Position numbers and translations under genes: made by a program. Below the pieces are notes generated by a model. That model made no database searches, was not told the DNA's origin, and saw only the letters and a program-made list of their open reading frames with translations. A stretch of 5,122 bases of DNA from assembly GCA_964570105.1 (NCBI GenBank), contig CAZMWM010000118.1, forward strand, positions 1 to 5,122, given 5' to 3'. The stretch comes from SIG673 sp964570105 (lineage in GTDB: Bacteria > Bacillota > Clostridia > Oscillospirales > CAG-272). Position 1 is the first letter of the stretch; each line of letters starts with the position of its first letter. Shown here one piece after another: positions 1 to 4,988 of this stretch.

Positions 1-24
1 TTGCCCAAAAACGCTGATTTTAGT

Positions 25-114
25 TATAGTTTACATCTTAGCGCGTAACGTGACTTTGTCACGTTAGATAGCCCTTTGAAGGCTTGCCTTCAAAGGTATT
101 GACTGAGGGATTGT
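25..114. repeat. Left copy of palindromic two-hairpin intergenic repeat
   Basis: This short repeat begins with TATAGTTTA (25-33) and then has GCGC followed by two back-to-back hairpins. The first is TAACGTGAC/GTCACGTTA (46-54/58-66), a 9-bp stem with a TTT loop. The second is CCTTTGAAGG/CCTTCAAAGG (73-82/87-96), a 10-bp stem with a CTTG loop. TATTGAC (97-103) follows, then TGAGGGATTGT (104-114). The same plan (TATAGTTTA, GCGC, hairpin, hairpin, TATTGAC) recurs at 4831-4894 with different stem sequences. GACTGAGGGATTGT (101-114) is the exact reverse complement of 5068-5081. It therefore looks like a shortened member of the repeat family on the right side of the window. No protein is encoded. 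Mobility is inferred from the dispersed copies, not seen. Confidence 0.7.
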
Positions 115-275
115 CTCACATCGAATGACTGTAAAAACGAAAGTTCCATCTATGAGCCAAGCCCTCACCCTACGACAGATCATAAGTGACTCCGAAAGAT
201 CAAGAGCATGATGCCCCGGAGCACCTGAGCTGTGAGCTTTTTTCGGGATACGGTGAACTTTTTTTCAAAAAGCTA
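115..275. other. Intergenic stretch with no recognisable gene
   Basis: I see no gene here on either strand and no RNA family I recognise; I looked for T-box, SAM, glycine and guanidine riboswitches, SRP RNA and 6S RNA signatures. The longest open stretch (103-189, + strand) has no start codon and begins inside the repeat, so it is not credible as a gene. A modest fold is possible at 191-220: TCCG pairs with CGGA and ATCA with TGAT inside it. A long-range pair, AGCTTTTT (235-242) with AAAAAGCT (267-274), ends just upstream of the -35 box. The function is unknown; this may simply be the spacer between the operon and its upstream neighbour. Confidence 0.5.
220..243 (+). terminator. Weak candidate intrinsic terminator upstream of the operon
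   Basis: AGC (220-222) pairs with GCT (236-238) and AC (223-224) pairs with GT (232-233). A two-base bulge interrupts the stem, and a run of six T residues (238-243) follows. The stem has only 5 bp, so the call rests mostly on the T tract and on its position ahead of a strong promoter, where upstream transcription would be expected to end. It could be chance. Confidence 0.2.
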
Positions 276-304
276 TTGACAAACCCGTATCAAAAGTATA
301 TAAT
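276..304 (+). promoter_or_regulatory. Consensus sigma-A promoter of the yceD-plsY operon
   Basis: TTGACA (276-281) and TATAAT (299-304) both match the housekeeping consensus exactly, with an optimal 17-bp spacer. Transcription should start near position 311, giving a leader of about 100 nt before yceD. A T/A-rich stretch lies just upstream (258-271). No comparable promoter appears between the downstream genes, so this one probably drives all five. A perfect-consensus promoter suits a ribosomal protein operon and would usually need a repressor or leader control to moderate it; the dyad overlapping the start site is a candidate. Confidence 0.9.
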
Positions 305-307
305 ATA

Positions 308-332
308 GAATGTGACATTTTATGTGACATTC
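308..332. promoter_or_regulatory. Operator-like double palindrome over the transcription start
   Basis: Two copies of ATGTGACATT lie at 310-319 and 322-331, 12 bp apart. Each core ATGT-G-ACAT (310-318 and 322-330) is itself a palindrome. The whole 25-bp block from GAATG to CATTC is a larger imperfect dyad with 10 of 12 possible pairs. It begins 4 bp after the -10 box and covers the predicted start near 311, where a bound protein would block initiation. It does not resemble the FapR or FabT lipid-operator consensus as I know them. The TGT-N-ACA core is loosely GntR-like, but the regulator cannot be named from sequence. Confidence 0.55.
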
Positions 333-339
333 TTTCCCT

Positions 340-417
340 ATGCGTTGGCAGGATGATGCTCGGTATCACAGCAGAAAGGATGCTTTCGCTTGCGCGAGAG
401 CTGAGGTCGGGATATGA
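340..417 (+). other. Possible 25-codon leader ORF overlapping the yceD start
   Basis: An ATG at 340 opens a 25-codon frame starting MRWQDDARYHSRKD. It ends at TGA 415-417, overlapping the yceD start as ATGA, the classic arrangement for translational coupling. There is no Shine-Dalgarno before 340 (the upstream bases are pyrimidines). A second frame of 25 codons (ATG 353 to TAA 428-430, starting MMLGITAERM) is just as open and has a poor AGG at 350-352. Neither is recognisable, and both may be chance in a leader of about 100 nt. Confidence 0.15.
382..401 (+). promoter_or_regulatory. Leader hairpin abutting the yceD ribosome binding site
   Basis: GCTTTCGC (382-389) pairs with GCGAGAGC (394-401) in an 8-bp stem with one G-U pair and a TTGC loop. 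The stem ends one base before the GAGG (403-406) that serves as Shine-Dalgarno for yceD at 414. Such a hairpin could tune ribosome access or protect the mRNA 5' region. No known ribosomal-protein binding motif was recognised in it. Confidence 0.4.
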
Positions 418-923
418 CTTTGAACGTTAAGCGACTTTTGAACGGCGAGACGGACGTTATAGACTTTGACTATGCCTTTCCGCTTGAATACACAGGTATC
501 GATTATTCATTTCCCGAGGATGTTCACGTACGGGGACAGGTGCGCAACGCCGGCGGATATATGCCGCTCGAGGCAAGCTGTACCGTCAGGGTGGACGGGC
601 TGTGCGCAAGGTGTCTTAAGCCTGTGAGCACGGTGCTGGCGACGCAGTTCAGCCGCACGGTCGCAACTCAGCTCGAGGAAGAGGATGTCAACGACGAGTA
701 TCTGCTCGTGAGTCAGGATCAGATCGAGATAGGCGAGCCGCTCCGTGATGAGCTATTGCTCTCGCTTCCGTCAAGATTGCTGTGCGATGAGGATTGCAAG
801 GGGCTGTGTCCTAAGTGCGGCAAGGATCTTAACCTCGGCAGGTGTGGATGCAAGCAGGGGGATCCCGATCCGCGTTGGGCTGTGCTTGAGAAGCTCAAGC
901 GGAATGACAGCTCCGATACGTAG
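414..923 (+). CDS. yceD: DUF177 / YceD family protein (23S rRNA accumulation protein)
   Basis: This 169-residue cytoplasmic protein belongs to the DUF177 family (YceD in E. coli, YlbN in Bacillus), which is coded next to rpmF in many bacteria and is linked to 23S rRNA accumulation; its biochemical activity is unsettled. The N-terminus MTLNVKRLLNGE and the following IDFDY are typical of clostridial members. The family's cysteine-rich parts are present: C56, C64 and C67 (CARC), then C124, C128, C132 and C135 (CDEDCKGLCPKC), with C144 and C146 near the end. These probably bind zinc. The length is normal for the family. The start at 414 follows GAGG (403-406) with 7 nt spacing. rpmF begins 85 bp downstream, the usual partner, which strongly supports the call. 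Expression should follow the promoter at 276-304 and its dyad. Confidence 0.9.
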   Translation: MTLNVKRLLNGETDVIDFDYAFPLEYTGIDYSFPEDVHVRGQVRNAGGYMPLEASCTVRVDGLCARCLKPVSTVLATQFSRTVATQLEEEDVNDEYLLVSQDQIEIGEPLRDELLLSLPSRLLCDEDCKGLCPKCGKDLNLGRCGCKQGDPDPRWAVLEKLKRNDSSDT

Positions 924-1008
924 CTATGACGCGCGCCGATCAACACGGTCTGCTTCATATAAATCTACCGATGTGGAAAATCAGCATAATTAACAGGAGG
1001 TTACGAAA

Positions 1009-1188
1009 ATGGCTGTACCAAAGAAGAAAGTATCCAAGGCGAGACGCGATAAGCGCCGTTCGAACGTCTGGAAGCTCGATGCTCCCGCTATGATCCGGTG
1101 CAAGTGCGGTGAGTACAATCTCGCAGGCAGGATCTGCAGAGCTTGCGGCACGTACAAGGGTAAGGAGCTTATAAAGGTTTCCGACTGA
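1009..1188 (+). CDS. rpmF: 50S ribosomal protein L32 (bL32)
   Basis: This 59-residue gene starts MAVPKKKVSKARRDKRRS, the hallmark N-terminus of bL32, and continues into WKLDAPAMIRC and a cysteine ribbon ending CRACGTYKG. The product is a small, basic structural protein of the large ribosomal subunit. A perfect AGGAGGT (995-1001) lies 8 nt before the ATG, suiting high expression. The cysteines are C31, C33, C43 and C46, so the first zinc knuckle reads C-x-C, where the usual form is C-x2-C. The reading frame is intact on both sides, so this is a one-residue difference and not a frameshift. The gene follows yceD as in most bacteria, but the next gene is a DUF512 protein, where plsX often sits. 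A long hairpin encloses its stop codon. Confidence 0.97.
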   Translation: MAVPKKKVSKARRDKRRSNVWKLDAPAMIRCKCGEYNLAGRICRACGTYKGKELIKVSD

Positions 1189-1204
1189 TGCGGAAGCCTT
1201 TATA
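1170..1204 (+). promoter_or_regulatory. 14-bp hairpin enclosing the rpmF stop codon
   Basis: Bases 1170-1183 pair with 1191-1204 without a gap (TATAAAGGTTTCCG with CGGAAGCCTTTATA), with one G-U pair at 1178/1196. The 7-nt loop ACTGATG (1184-1190) contains the TGA stop of rpmF (1186-1188). The 5' arm is the last rpmF codons (I-K-V-S and part of D). No T tract follows, so it is not a standard terminator. The downstream gene begins at 1217 with only a weak AGAG (1204-1207) as ribosome binding site. Plausible roles are 3'-end protection or processing of the rpmF mRNA, or coupling, with a terminating ribosome opening the hairpin for the next gene. Confidence 0.6.
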
Positions 1205-1216
1205 GAGTTTACCGCC

Positions 1217-2524
1217 GTGGTAACTGTGTATGACGTCGTTCCCGGTGCCCCTGCCTCAAGGGCGGGAATATTGCCCGGGGACGTTCTTCACACCGTAAAC
1301 GGTCATGAGATCCGTGACGTTCTTGACTATCGGTTTTATCTGACCGAGAGCCGCGTTGAATTGGAGCTTAGCCGTGACGGTGTATTTTTTCAAGTAATGA
1401 TACACAAGGAAACATACGCCGATATAGGTTTGGAGTTTGAAACTTATCTTATGGATAAGAAGCACTCCTGCCGCAACCGGTGTATTTTCTGTTTTATAGA
1501 TCAGCTTCCCGAGGGGATGCGCGACACCCTGTATTTCAAGGACGATGACTCGCGTCTTTCGTTTTTGCTCGGGAATTATATAACGCTCACCAACCTTACG
1601 GATGAGGACGTCGACCGTATCATAAAGATGCGTATGTCGCCGGTCAATGTCTCGGTGCATACGACAGATCCCGCTCTTCGCGTTAAGATGATGCGCAATA
1701 AAAACGCAGGCGAGGTGCTGAAATATCTGAAACGGATGGCGGACGGCGGAATAACGCTGAACTGCCAGATAGTCCTTTGCAGAGGTATAAACGACGGAGA
1801 AGCGCTTGAGCGTTCAATGCGGGAGCTTAGCGAGCTTTATCCTGCTGTCGAGAGCGTGTCCATAGTCCCGGCAGGACTTACGAAATACAGGGACAAGCTC
1901 TATCCGCTCTCGCCGTACAGCCCGGAGGAATGCGCCGAGGTGATAAGGCAGGTGACCGAGTTTGGCGACGAATGCTTGGAGAGGTTTGGCTCAAGACTGT
2001 TTTTCTGCGGAGACGAGCTGTATATAAAAGCCGGACTTCCGTTGCCGAGCGGTGAGTTTTACGAGGGATACGCTCAGCTTGAGAACGGCGTCGGAATGAT
2101 AGCTTCGATGAAGGAGGAATTTGACCTTGCCGCTTCAACGGCGGAGCCTGATACGGGGGTTTTCTCGGAGCTTGAGGTCTCCGTTGCCACAGGAAGAGCG
2201 GCGTACGGCTTCATATGCGAGCTTGCGCGTAAGGCGGAGAGCAAGCGTCCGGGGCTTCGGGTGAGGGTGTACGCGATACGCAACGATTGGTTTGGTGAGG
2301 ATATTACGGTAGCCGGACTGCTTACCGGAACGGACATATGTGCTCAGCTCAAGGGCGAGCCGCTCGGGGAGAGACTGTATCTTCCGAGGGTGATGCTGAG
2401 AGCGGAGGGCGATCTGTTCCTTGACGGGATGACGCCCGAGGAGCTTTCGGATAAGCTCGGTGTGCCGATAACATTTATCGATAATGACGGAGGTGCGTTT
2501 TTTGACGCACTGACAGAGGGCTGA
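1217..2524 (+). CDS. DUF512 family radical SAM protein with N-terminal PDZ-like domain
   Basis: This 435-residue protein is a DUF512 family member of usual length. Residues 3-60 form a PDZ-like domain (VVPGAPASRAGILPGDVLHTVNG). Residues 78-270 resemble a radical SAM core, with the cluster-binding motif C85-RNR-C89-IF-C92 followed by FIDQLPEGMR and FKDDDSRLSFLLGNYITLTN. The C-terminal DUF512 part includes ELYIKAGLPLPSGEFYEGYAQLENGVGM (268-294) and LLTGTDI. The cysteine spacing predicts a 4Fe-4S cluster that cleaves S-adenosylmethionine; the substrate is unknown. The start is uncertain. GTG 1217 is chosen because it keeps the conserved N-terminus, but the ribosome binding site is weak and GTG 1226 is an alternative. 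The 28-bp gap after rpmF, spanned by a hairpin, suggests translation linked to rpmF. Members commonly precede der in clostridia, as here. Confidence 0.88.
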   Translation: MVTVYDVVPGAPASRAGILPGDVLHTVNGHEIRDVLDYRFYLTESRVELELSRDGVFFQVMIHKETYADIGLEFETYLMDKKHSCRNRCIFCFIDQLPEGMRDTLYFKDDDSRLSFLLGNYITLTNLTDEDVDRIIKMRMSPVNVSVHTTDPALRVKMMRNKNAGEVLKYLKRMADGGITLNCQIVLCRGINDGEALERSMRELSELYPAVESVSIVPAGLTKYRDKLYPLSPYSPEECAEVIRQVTEFGDECLERFGSRLFFCGDELYIKAGLPLPSGEFYEGYAQLENGVGMIASMKEEFDLAASTAEPDTGVFSELEVSVATGRAAYGFICELARKAESKRPGLRVRVYAIRNDWFGEDITVAGLLTGTDICAQLKGEPLGERLYLPRVMLRAEGDLFLDGMTPEELSDKLGVPITFIDNDGGAFFDALTEG

Positions 2525-2558
2525 TATGCCCGTTTCTGCATTTGACAGAGTTGAAAGG

Positions 2559-2565
2559 AAGGAGG
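2559..2565 (+). promoter_or_regulatory. Ribosome binding site that fixes the der start
   Basis: AAGGAGG at 2559-2565 lies 7 nt before ATG 2573 but only 1 nt before the in-frame GTG 2567. This spacing makes the ATG the real start and removes two residues from the longest reading. Confidence 0.85.
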
Positions 2566-2572
2566 GGTGCGT

Positions 2573-3904
2573 ATGAAGCCCGTGGTAGCTATAGTCGGTA
2601 GACCGAATGTAGGCAAGAGCACCTTGTTCAATAAGATCACCGGAAAGCGGATATCGATAGTTGAGGACGTGCCCGGTGTAACGAGGGACAGGATATATTT
2701 TGATGCGCATTGGAACGGCAGGGATATGTTGCTCGTCGATACGGGCGGTATAGAGCCGAAAACGTCCGACGCCATACTTAAGCATATAAGGCTCCAAGCG
2801 CAGATAGCGATAGATACTGCGGATGTTATCGTCTTTATGTGCGATATAAGAGCAGGTATGACGGCTGACGACCGCGATATAGCGACTATGCTCCTGAAGT
2901 CGGGAAAGCCGGTCGTGCCCTGTGTGAACAAGGTGGATCAGGTCGGACTTCCGCCGCCGGAGTTTTACGAATTTTACGCTCTGGGCTTTAGTGAGGATCC
3001 GATACCGCTCTCGTCGCTTCACGGCACAGGCTCGGGTGATGTTCTTGATCGCGTTGTGAGCTATTTCCCTCCGCAGGACGGGGATGGAGAAGAGTCCGAA
3101 AAGCCGATACAGGTCGCGGTGATCGGAAAGCCGAACGCCGGAAAATCATCGCTCATCAATAAGATACTCGGCGAGGACAGGATGATAGTTTCGGATGTTG
3201 CCGGAACTACGCGCGACGCTATCGACAGTCGCGTGGAGAATAAATTCGGAGTGTTCAATTTTATAGATACCGCCGGTCTGCGCCGACAGAGCAGGGTGGA
3301 CGATAAGATAGAACGCTACAGCGTTATGAGGGCGAAGCTGGCGATAGAGAGATCGGACGTTTGCATACTTATGATAGACGCCGTGCAGGGCGTTACCGAG
3401 CAGGACGAGCATATAGCAGGTCTTGCGCACGAAGCCGGAAAGGCAACGCTGATATGCGTGAACAAGTGGGATCTTATCGAAAAGGATAATTCCACCACGA
3501 ACGGATTTACCCAAAAGCTCCGCACGGCTCTGGCTTATATGTCTTACGCGCCGATACTCTTTATATCGGCAAGGACGGGGCAACGGCTGGACAAGGTGTT
3601 TGAGTATGTTAAACAGGTGTACGCCGAGGCAAACCGACGCGTCACCACCGGAATACTGAACGATCTGCTCTCCGACTGTACGGCAAAGGTACAGCCTCCG
3701 TCCGATAAAGGTCGCAGGCTCAAGCTCTATTATATGACGCAGAGCAGTGTCGCACCGCCGACGTTCGTTATCTTCTGTAACGACGCGGGGTTGTTTCATT
3801 TTTCATATCAGAGATATATCGAAAATCAGCTTCGCGAGGTGTTCGGATTTGAGGGGACGCCCATAAAGCTGGTGATACGCGAGCGCGGAGAAGGTCAGGT
3901 CTGA
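2573..3904 (+). CDS. der: Ribosome biogenesis GTPase Der (EngA)
   Basis: Der is an essential double GTPase that binds the 50S subunit late in its assembly. From ATG 2573 the product has 443 residues, a normal length. The first G domain has the P-loop GRPNVGKS (9-16), DTGG (56-59) and NKVD (119-122). An acidic linker (DGDGEESEK, about 169-177) follows. The second G domain has GKPNAGKS (185-192), VAGTTRD with DTAG (232-235), and NKWD (297-300). The C-terminal KH-like domain covers about 350-440 and includes YYMTQSSVAPPTFVIFCND and IENQLREVFGFEGTPIKLVIRER. All key GTPase motifs are intact. A strong AAGGAGG precedes the start. It lies 48 bp after the DUF512 gene and 39 bp before plsY, a common clostridial trio, and shares the 50S theme with rpmF and yceD. 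Confidence 0.98.
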   Translation: MKPVVAIVGRPNVGKSTLFNKITGKRISIVEDVPGVTRDRIYFDAHWNGRDMLLVDTGGIEPKTSDAILKHIRLQAQIAIDTADVIVFMCDIRAGMTADDRDIATMLLKSGKPVVPCVNKVDQVGLPPPEFYEFYALGFSEDPIPLSSLHGTGSGDVLDRVVSYFPPQDGDGEESEKPIQVAVIGKPNAGKSSLINKILGEDRMIVSDVAGTTRDAIDSRVENKFGVFNFIDTAGLRRQSRVDDKIERYSVMRAKLAIERSDVCILMIDAVQGVTEQDEHIAGLAHEAGKATLICVNKWDLIEKDNSTTNGFTQKLRTALAYMSYAPILFISARTGQRLDKVFEYVKQVYAEANRRVTTGILNDLLSDCTAKVQPPSDKGRRLKLYYMTQSSVAPPTFVIFCNDAGLFHFSYQRYIENQLREVFGFEGTPIKLVIRERGEGQV

Positions 3905-3943
3905 GGACGCTCGCACAAAGGTCGTGAGAGGAGGATCTGATAT

Positions 3944-4693
3944 ATGTTCAAGGGCTTGTTGCAAGGTCTGCTTGGCGAGCAGATATGGTTTTTTGGAATA
4001 CCGTCGCAGTTCGAAGTCGAATTCTCCCCTTGGCTTCTGTGCCTTATGTACGCGGCGATCGCACTCGTGGCTTATCTGCTCGGCTCTGTCAATACGGCTA
4101 TCGTGATCTCGCGGCTGGTGTACGGCGAGGATATCCGCTCGAAGGGCAGTGGAAATGCAGGAATGACCAATATGATGCGCACGTACGGAAAAGCACCGGC
4201 TTTTGCCACGTTTGCAGGGGATATTTTAAAGACGTTCGTCGCGCTTTTGATCGGAACGCTCCTTTGCGGTCTCAACGGTGCTTATGTTGCCGGACTTTTT
4301 GCGGTGCTCGGACACGTGGCGCCCGTGTATTATCATTTTAAGGGCGGTAAGGGTGTTGCCGTTACGGCGATGTTCCTGCTTTACATTCAGCCGCTTACCG
4401 CTTTGATACTTACAGTGGTATTCGTGTTTACCGTGTATGTGACGAAATTCCTTTCGCTCGGCTCGGTGCTGTGCGCATTTATGTACCCGTTTTTGCTGTA
4501 TAGGCTCGAGGTACAGTATCATTATTACTTCGACCGTCCGTTGAGGCTGATAATATCGCTTATCGCCTGCCTTATCGTGATATATATGCATAGAAGCAAT
4601 ATGAAGCGCCTTTTGAACGGTACGGAGAATAAATTCTCGTTTAAAAAGACCAAGAAAAAGGGCGAGGTCGACGGCTCCGAGCAGAAGAAATAA
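3944..4693 (+). CDS. plsY: Acyl-phosphate:glycerol-3-phosphate acyltransferase PlsY
   Basis: PlsY is an integral membrane enzyme that moves an acyl group from acyl phosphate to glycerol 3-phosphate, giving lysophosphatidic acid. All three family motifs are visible: GSVN (47-50) with GSGNAGMTNMMRTYGK (68-83); GHVAPVYYHFKGGKGVA (123-139); and the C-terminal HRSNMKRLLNGTENK (216-230). Hydrophobic segments at about 30-50, 86-108, 112-130, 138-168, 170-187 and 200-216 fit a multi-pass protein. The usual ATN of the first motif is MTN, and the usual GHxFP is GHVAP. At 249 residues it exceeds the typical length of about 200, with an N-terminal extension of roughly 30 residues (MFKGLLQGLLGEQIWFFGIP) and a lysine-rich tail. 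The start follows GAGGAGG (3928-3934) by 9 nt. Its partner plsX, which makes acyl phosphate, is not in the window. Confidence 0.96.
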   Translation: MFKGLLQGLLGEQIWFFGIPSQFEVEFSPWLLCLMYAAIALVAYLLGSVNTAIVISRLVYGEDIRSKGSGNAGMTNMMRTYGKAPAFATFAGDILKTFVALLIGTLLCGLNGAYVAGLFAVLGHVAPVYYHFKGGKGVAVTAMFLLYIQPLTALILTVVFVFTVYVTKFLSLGSVLCAFMYPFLLYRLEVQYHYYFDRPLRLIISLIACLIVIYMHRSNMKRLLNGTENKFSFKKTKKKGEVDGSEQKK

Positions 4694-4707
4694 CGCCCGA
4701 AAACAGA

Positions 4708-4738
4708 TGGTGTAACATTGACGCACACCGTTCGATTT
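4708..4738 (+). terminator. Weak candidate terminator after plsY
   Basis: TGGTGT (4708-4713) can pair with ACACCG (4725-4730), using one G-U pair, over an 11-nt loop. It is followed by a T-rich TTCGATTTT (4731-4739). The stem is short and the T run is broken. A second small hairpin, CACCC/GGGTG (4743-4747/4754-4758), has no T tract. The rest of 4694-4830 shows no gene on either strand and no gpsA remnant. Transcription may instead end at the strong hairpins from 4843 onward. Confidence 0.25.
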
Positions 4739-4830
4739 TGCGCACCCCGGTATGGGTGATATCTGCGTAAACGAATACGCGAGTGACCGACGCGGAAGAA
4801 CACCTTATTCACGGAATTTAATTTAAGGTT

Positions 4831-4982
4831 TATAGTTTAGCGCTTACACAGCAGAGCTGTGTAAGCCACAGTTGCCTTTGGCAACTGTATTGACACCTCA
4901 TCCACCGCTAACGCGGTCCCCCTTCCCCCGCTGGGGAAGGCATAAGGGCTACCACCGCTTTCAAACTTTTGCTTAAACGCGG
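4831..4982. repeat. Right copy of two-hairpin repeat, extended by a chain of hairpins
   Basis: TATAGTTTA (4831-4839) and GCGC lead into hairpin 1, CTTACACAGC/GCTGTGTAAG (4843-4852/4856-4865, AGA loop). Hairpin 2 is ACAGTTGCC/GGCAACTGT (4868-4876/4880-4888, TTT loop), and TATTGAC (4888-4894) follows. This is the same architecture as 25-103, with unrelated stem sequences. Further hairpins follow: ACCGC/GCGGT (4904-4908/4913-4917), CCTTCCCC/GGGGAAGG (4921-4928/4933-4940), and a looser CCGCTTT/AAACGCGG (4955-4961/4975-4982). The CCTCATCC...CTTCCCC...GGGGAAGG wording resembles interspersed repeats I know from gut clostridial genomes. No coding sequence is credible in it. Confidence 0.75.
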
Positions 4983-4988
4983 AGCTTT

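Noticed and set aside
115..275. Riboswitch or small RNA gene upstream of the promoter
   Set aside because: Some pairing is possible (191-220), but no core motif of a known class is visible, and the region lies upstream of the operon's own promoter, so it would not be in its leader.
2542..2570. TTGACA at 2542-2547 as an internal promoter for der
   Set aside because: No -10 box lies at a suitable distance; the position expected for it is the G-rich der ribosome binding site.
2135..3022. 295-codon open frame on the minus strand opposite the DUF512 gene and der
   Set aside because: It lies antisense to two clearly recognised genes, gives a low-complexity R/Y/H-rich protein with no known motif, and mirrors the codon bias of the + strand genes.
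3146..3799. 217-codon open frame on the minus strand inside der
   Set aside because: It is wholly antisense to intact der GTPase motifs; no ribosome binding site or recognisable domain supports it.
4226..4812. Minus-strand open frames over plsY and its downstream spacer (4226-4726 and 4525-4812)
   Set aside because: They overlap the conserved plsY motifs in antisense and have no recognisable protein features.
4890..4918. TTGACA (4890-4895) within the right repeat as an outward promoter
   Set aside because: The bases 17 bp downstream are GC-rich (GCGGTC) with no -10 match; the word belongs to the conserved repeat flank TATTGAC.
25..4982. The five genes as cargo of a composite transposon flanked by the two repeats
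   Set aside because: The genes are core housekeeping functions, no transposase is present, and the repeats look like dispersed intergenic palindromes.
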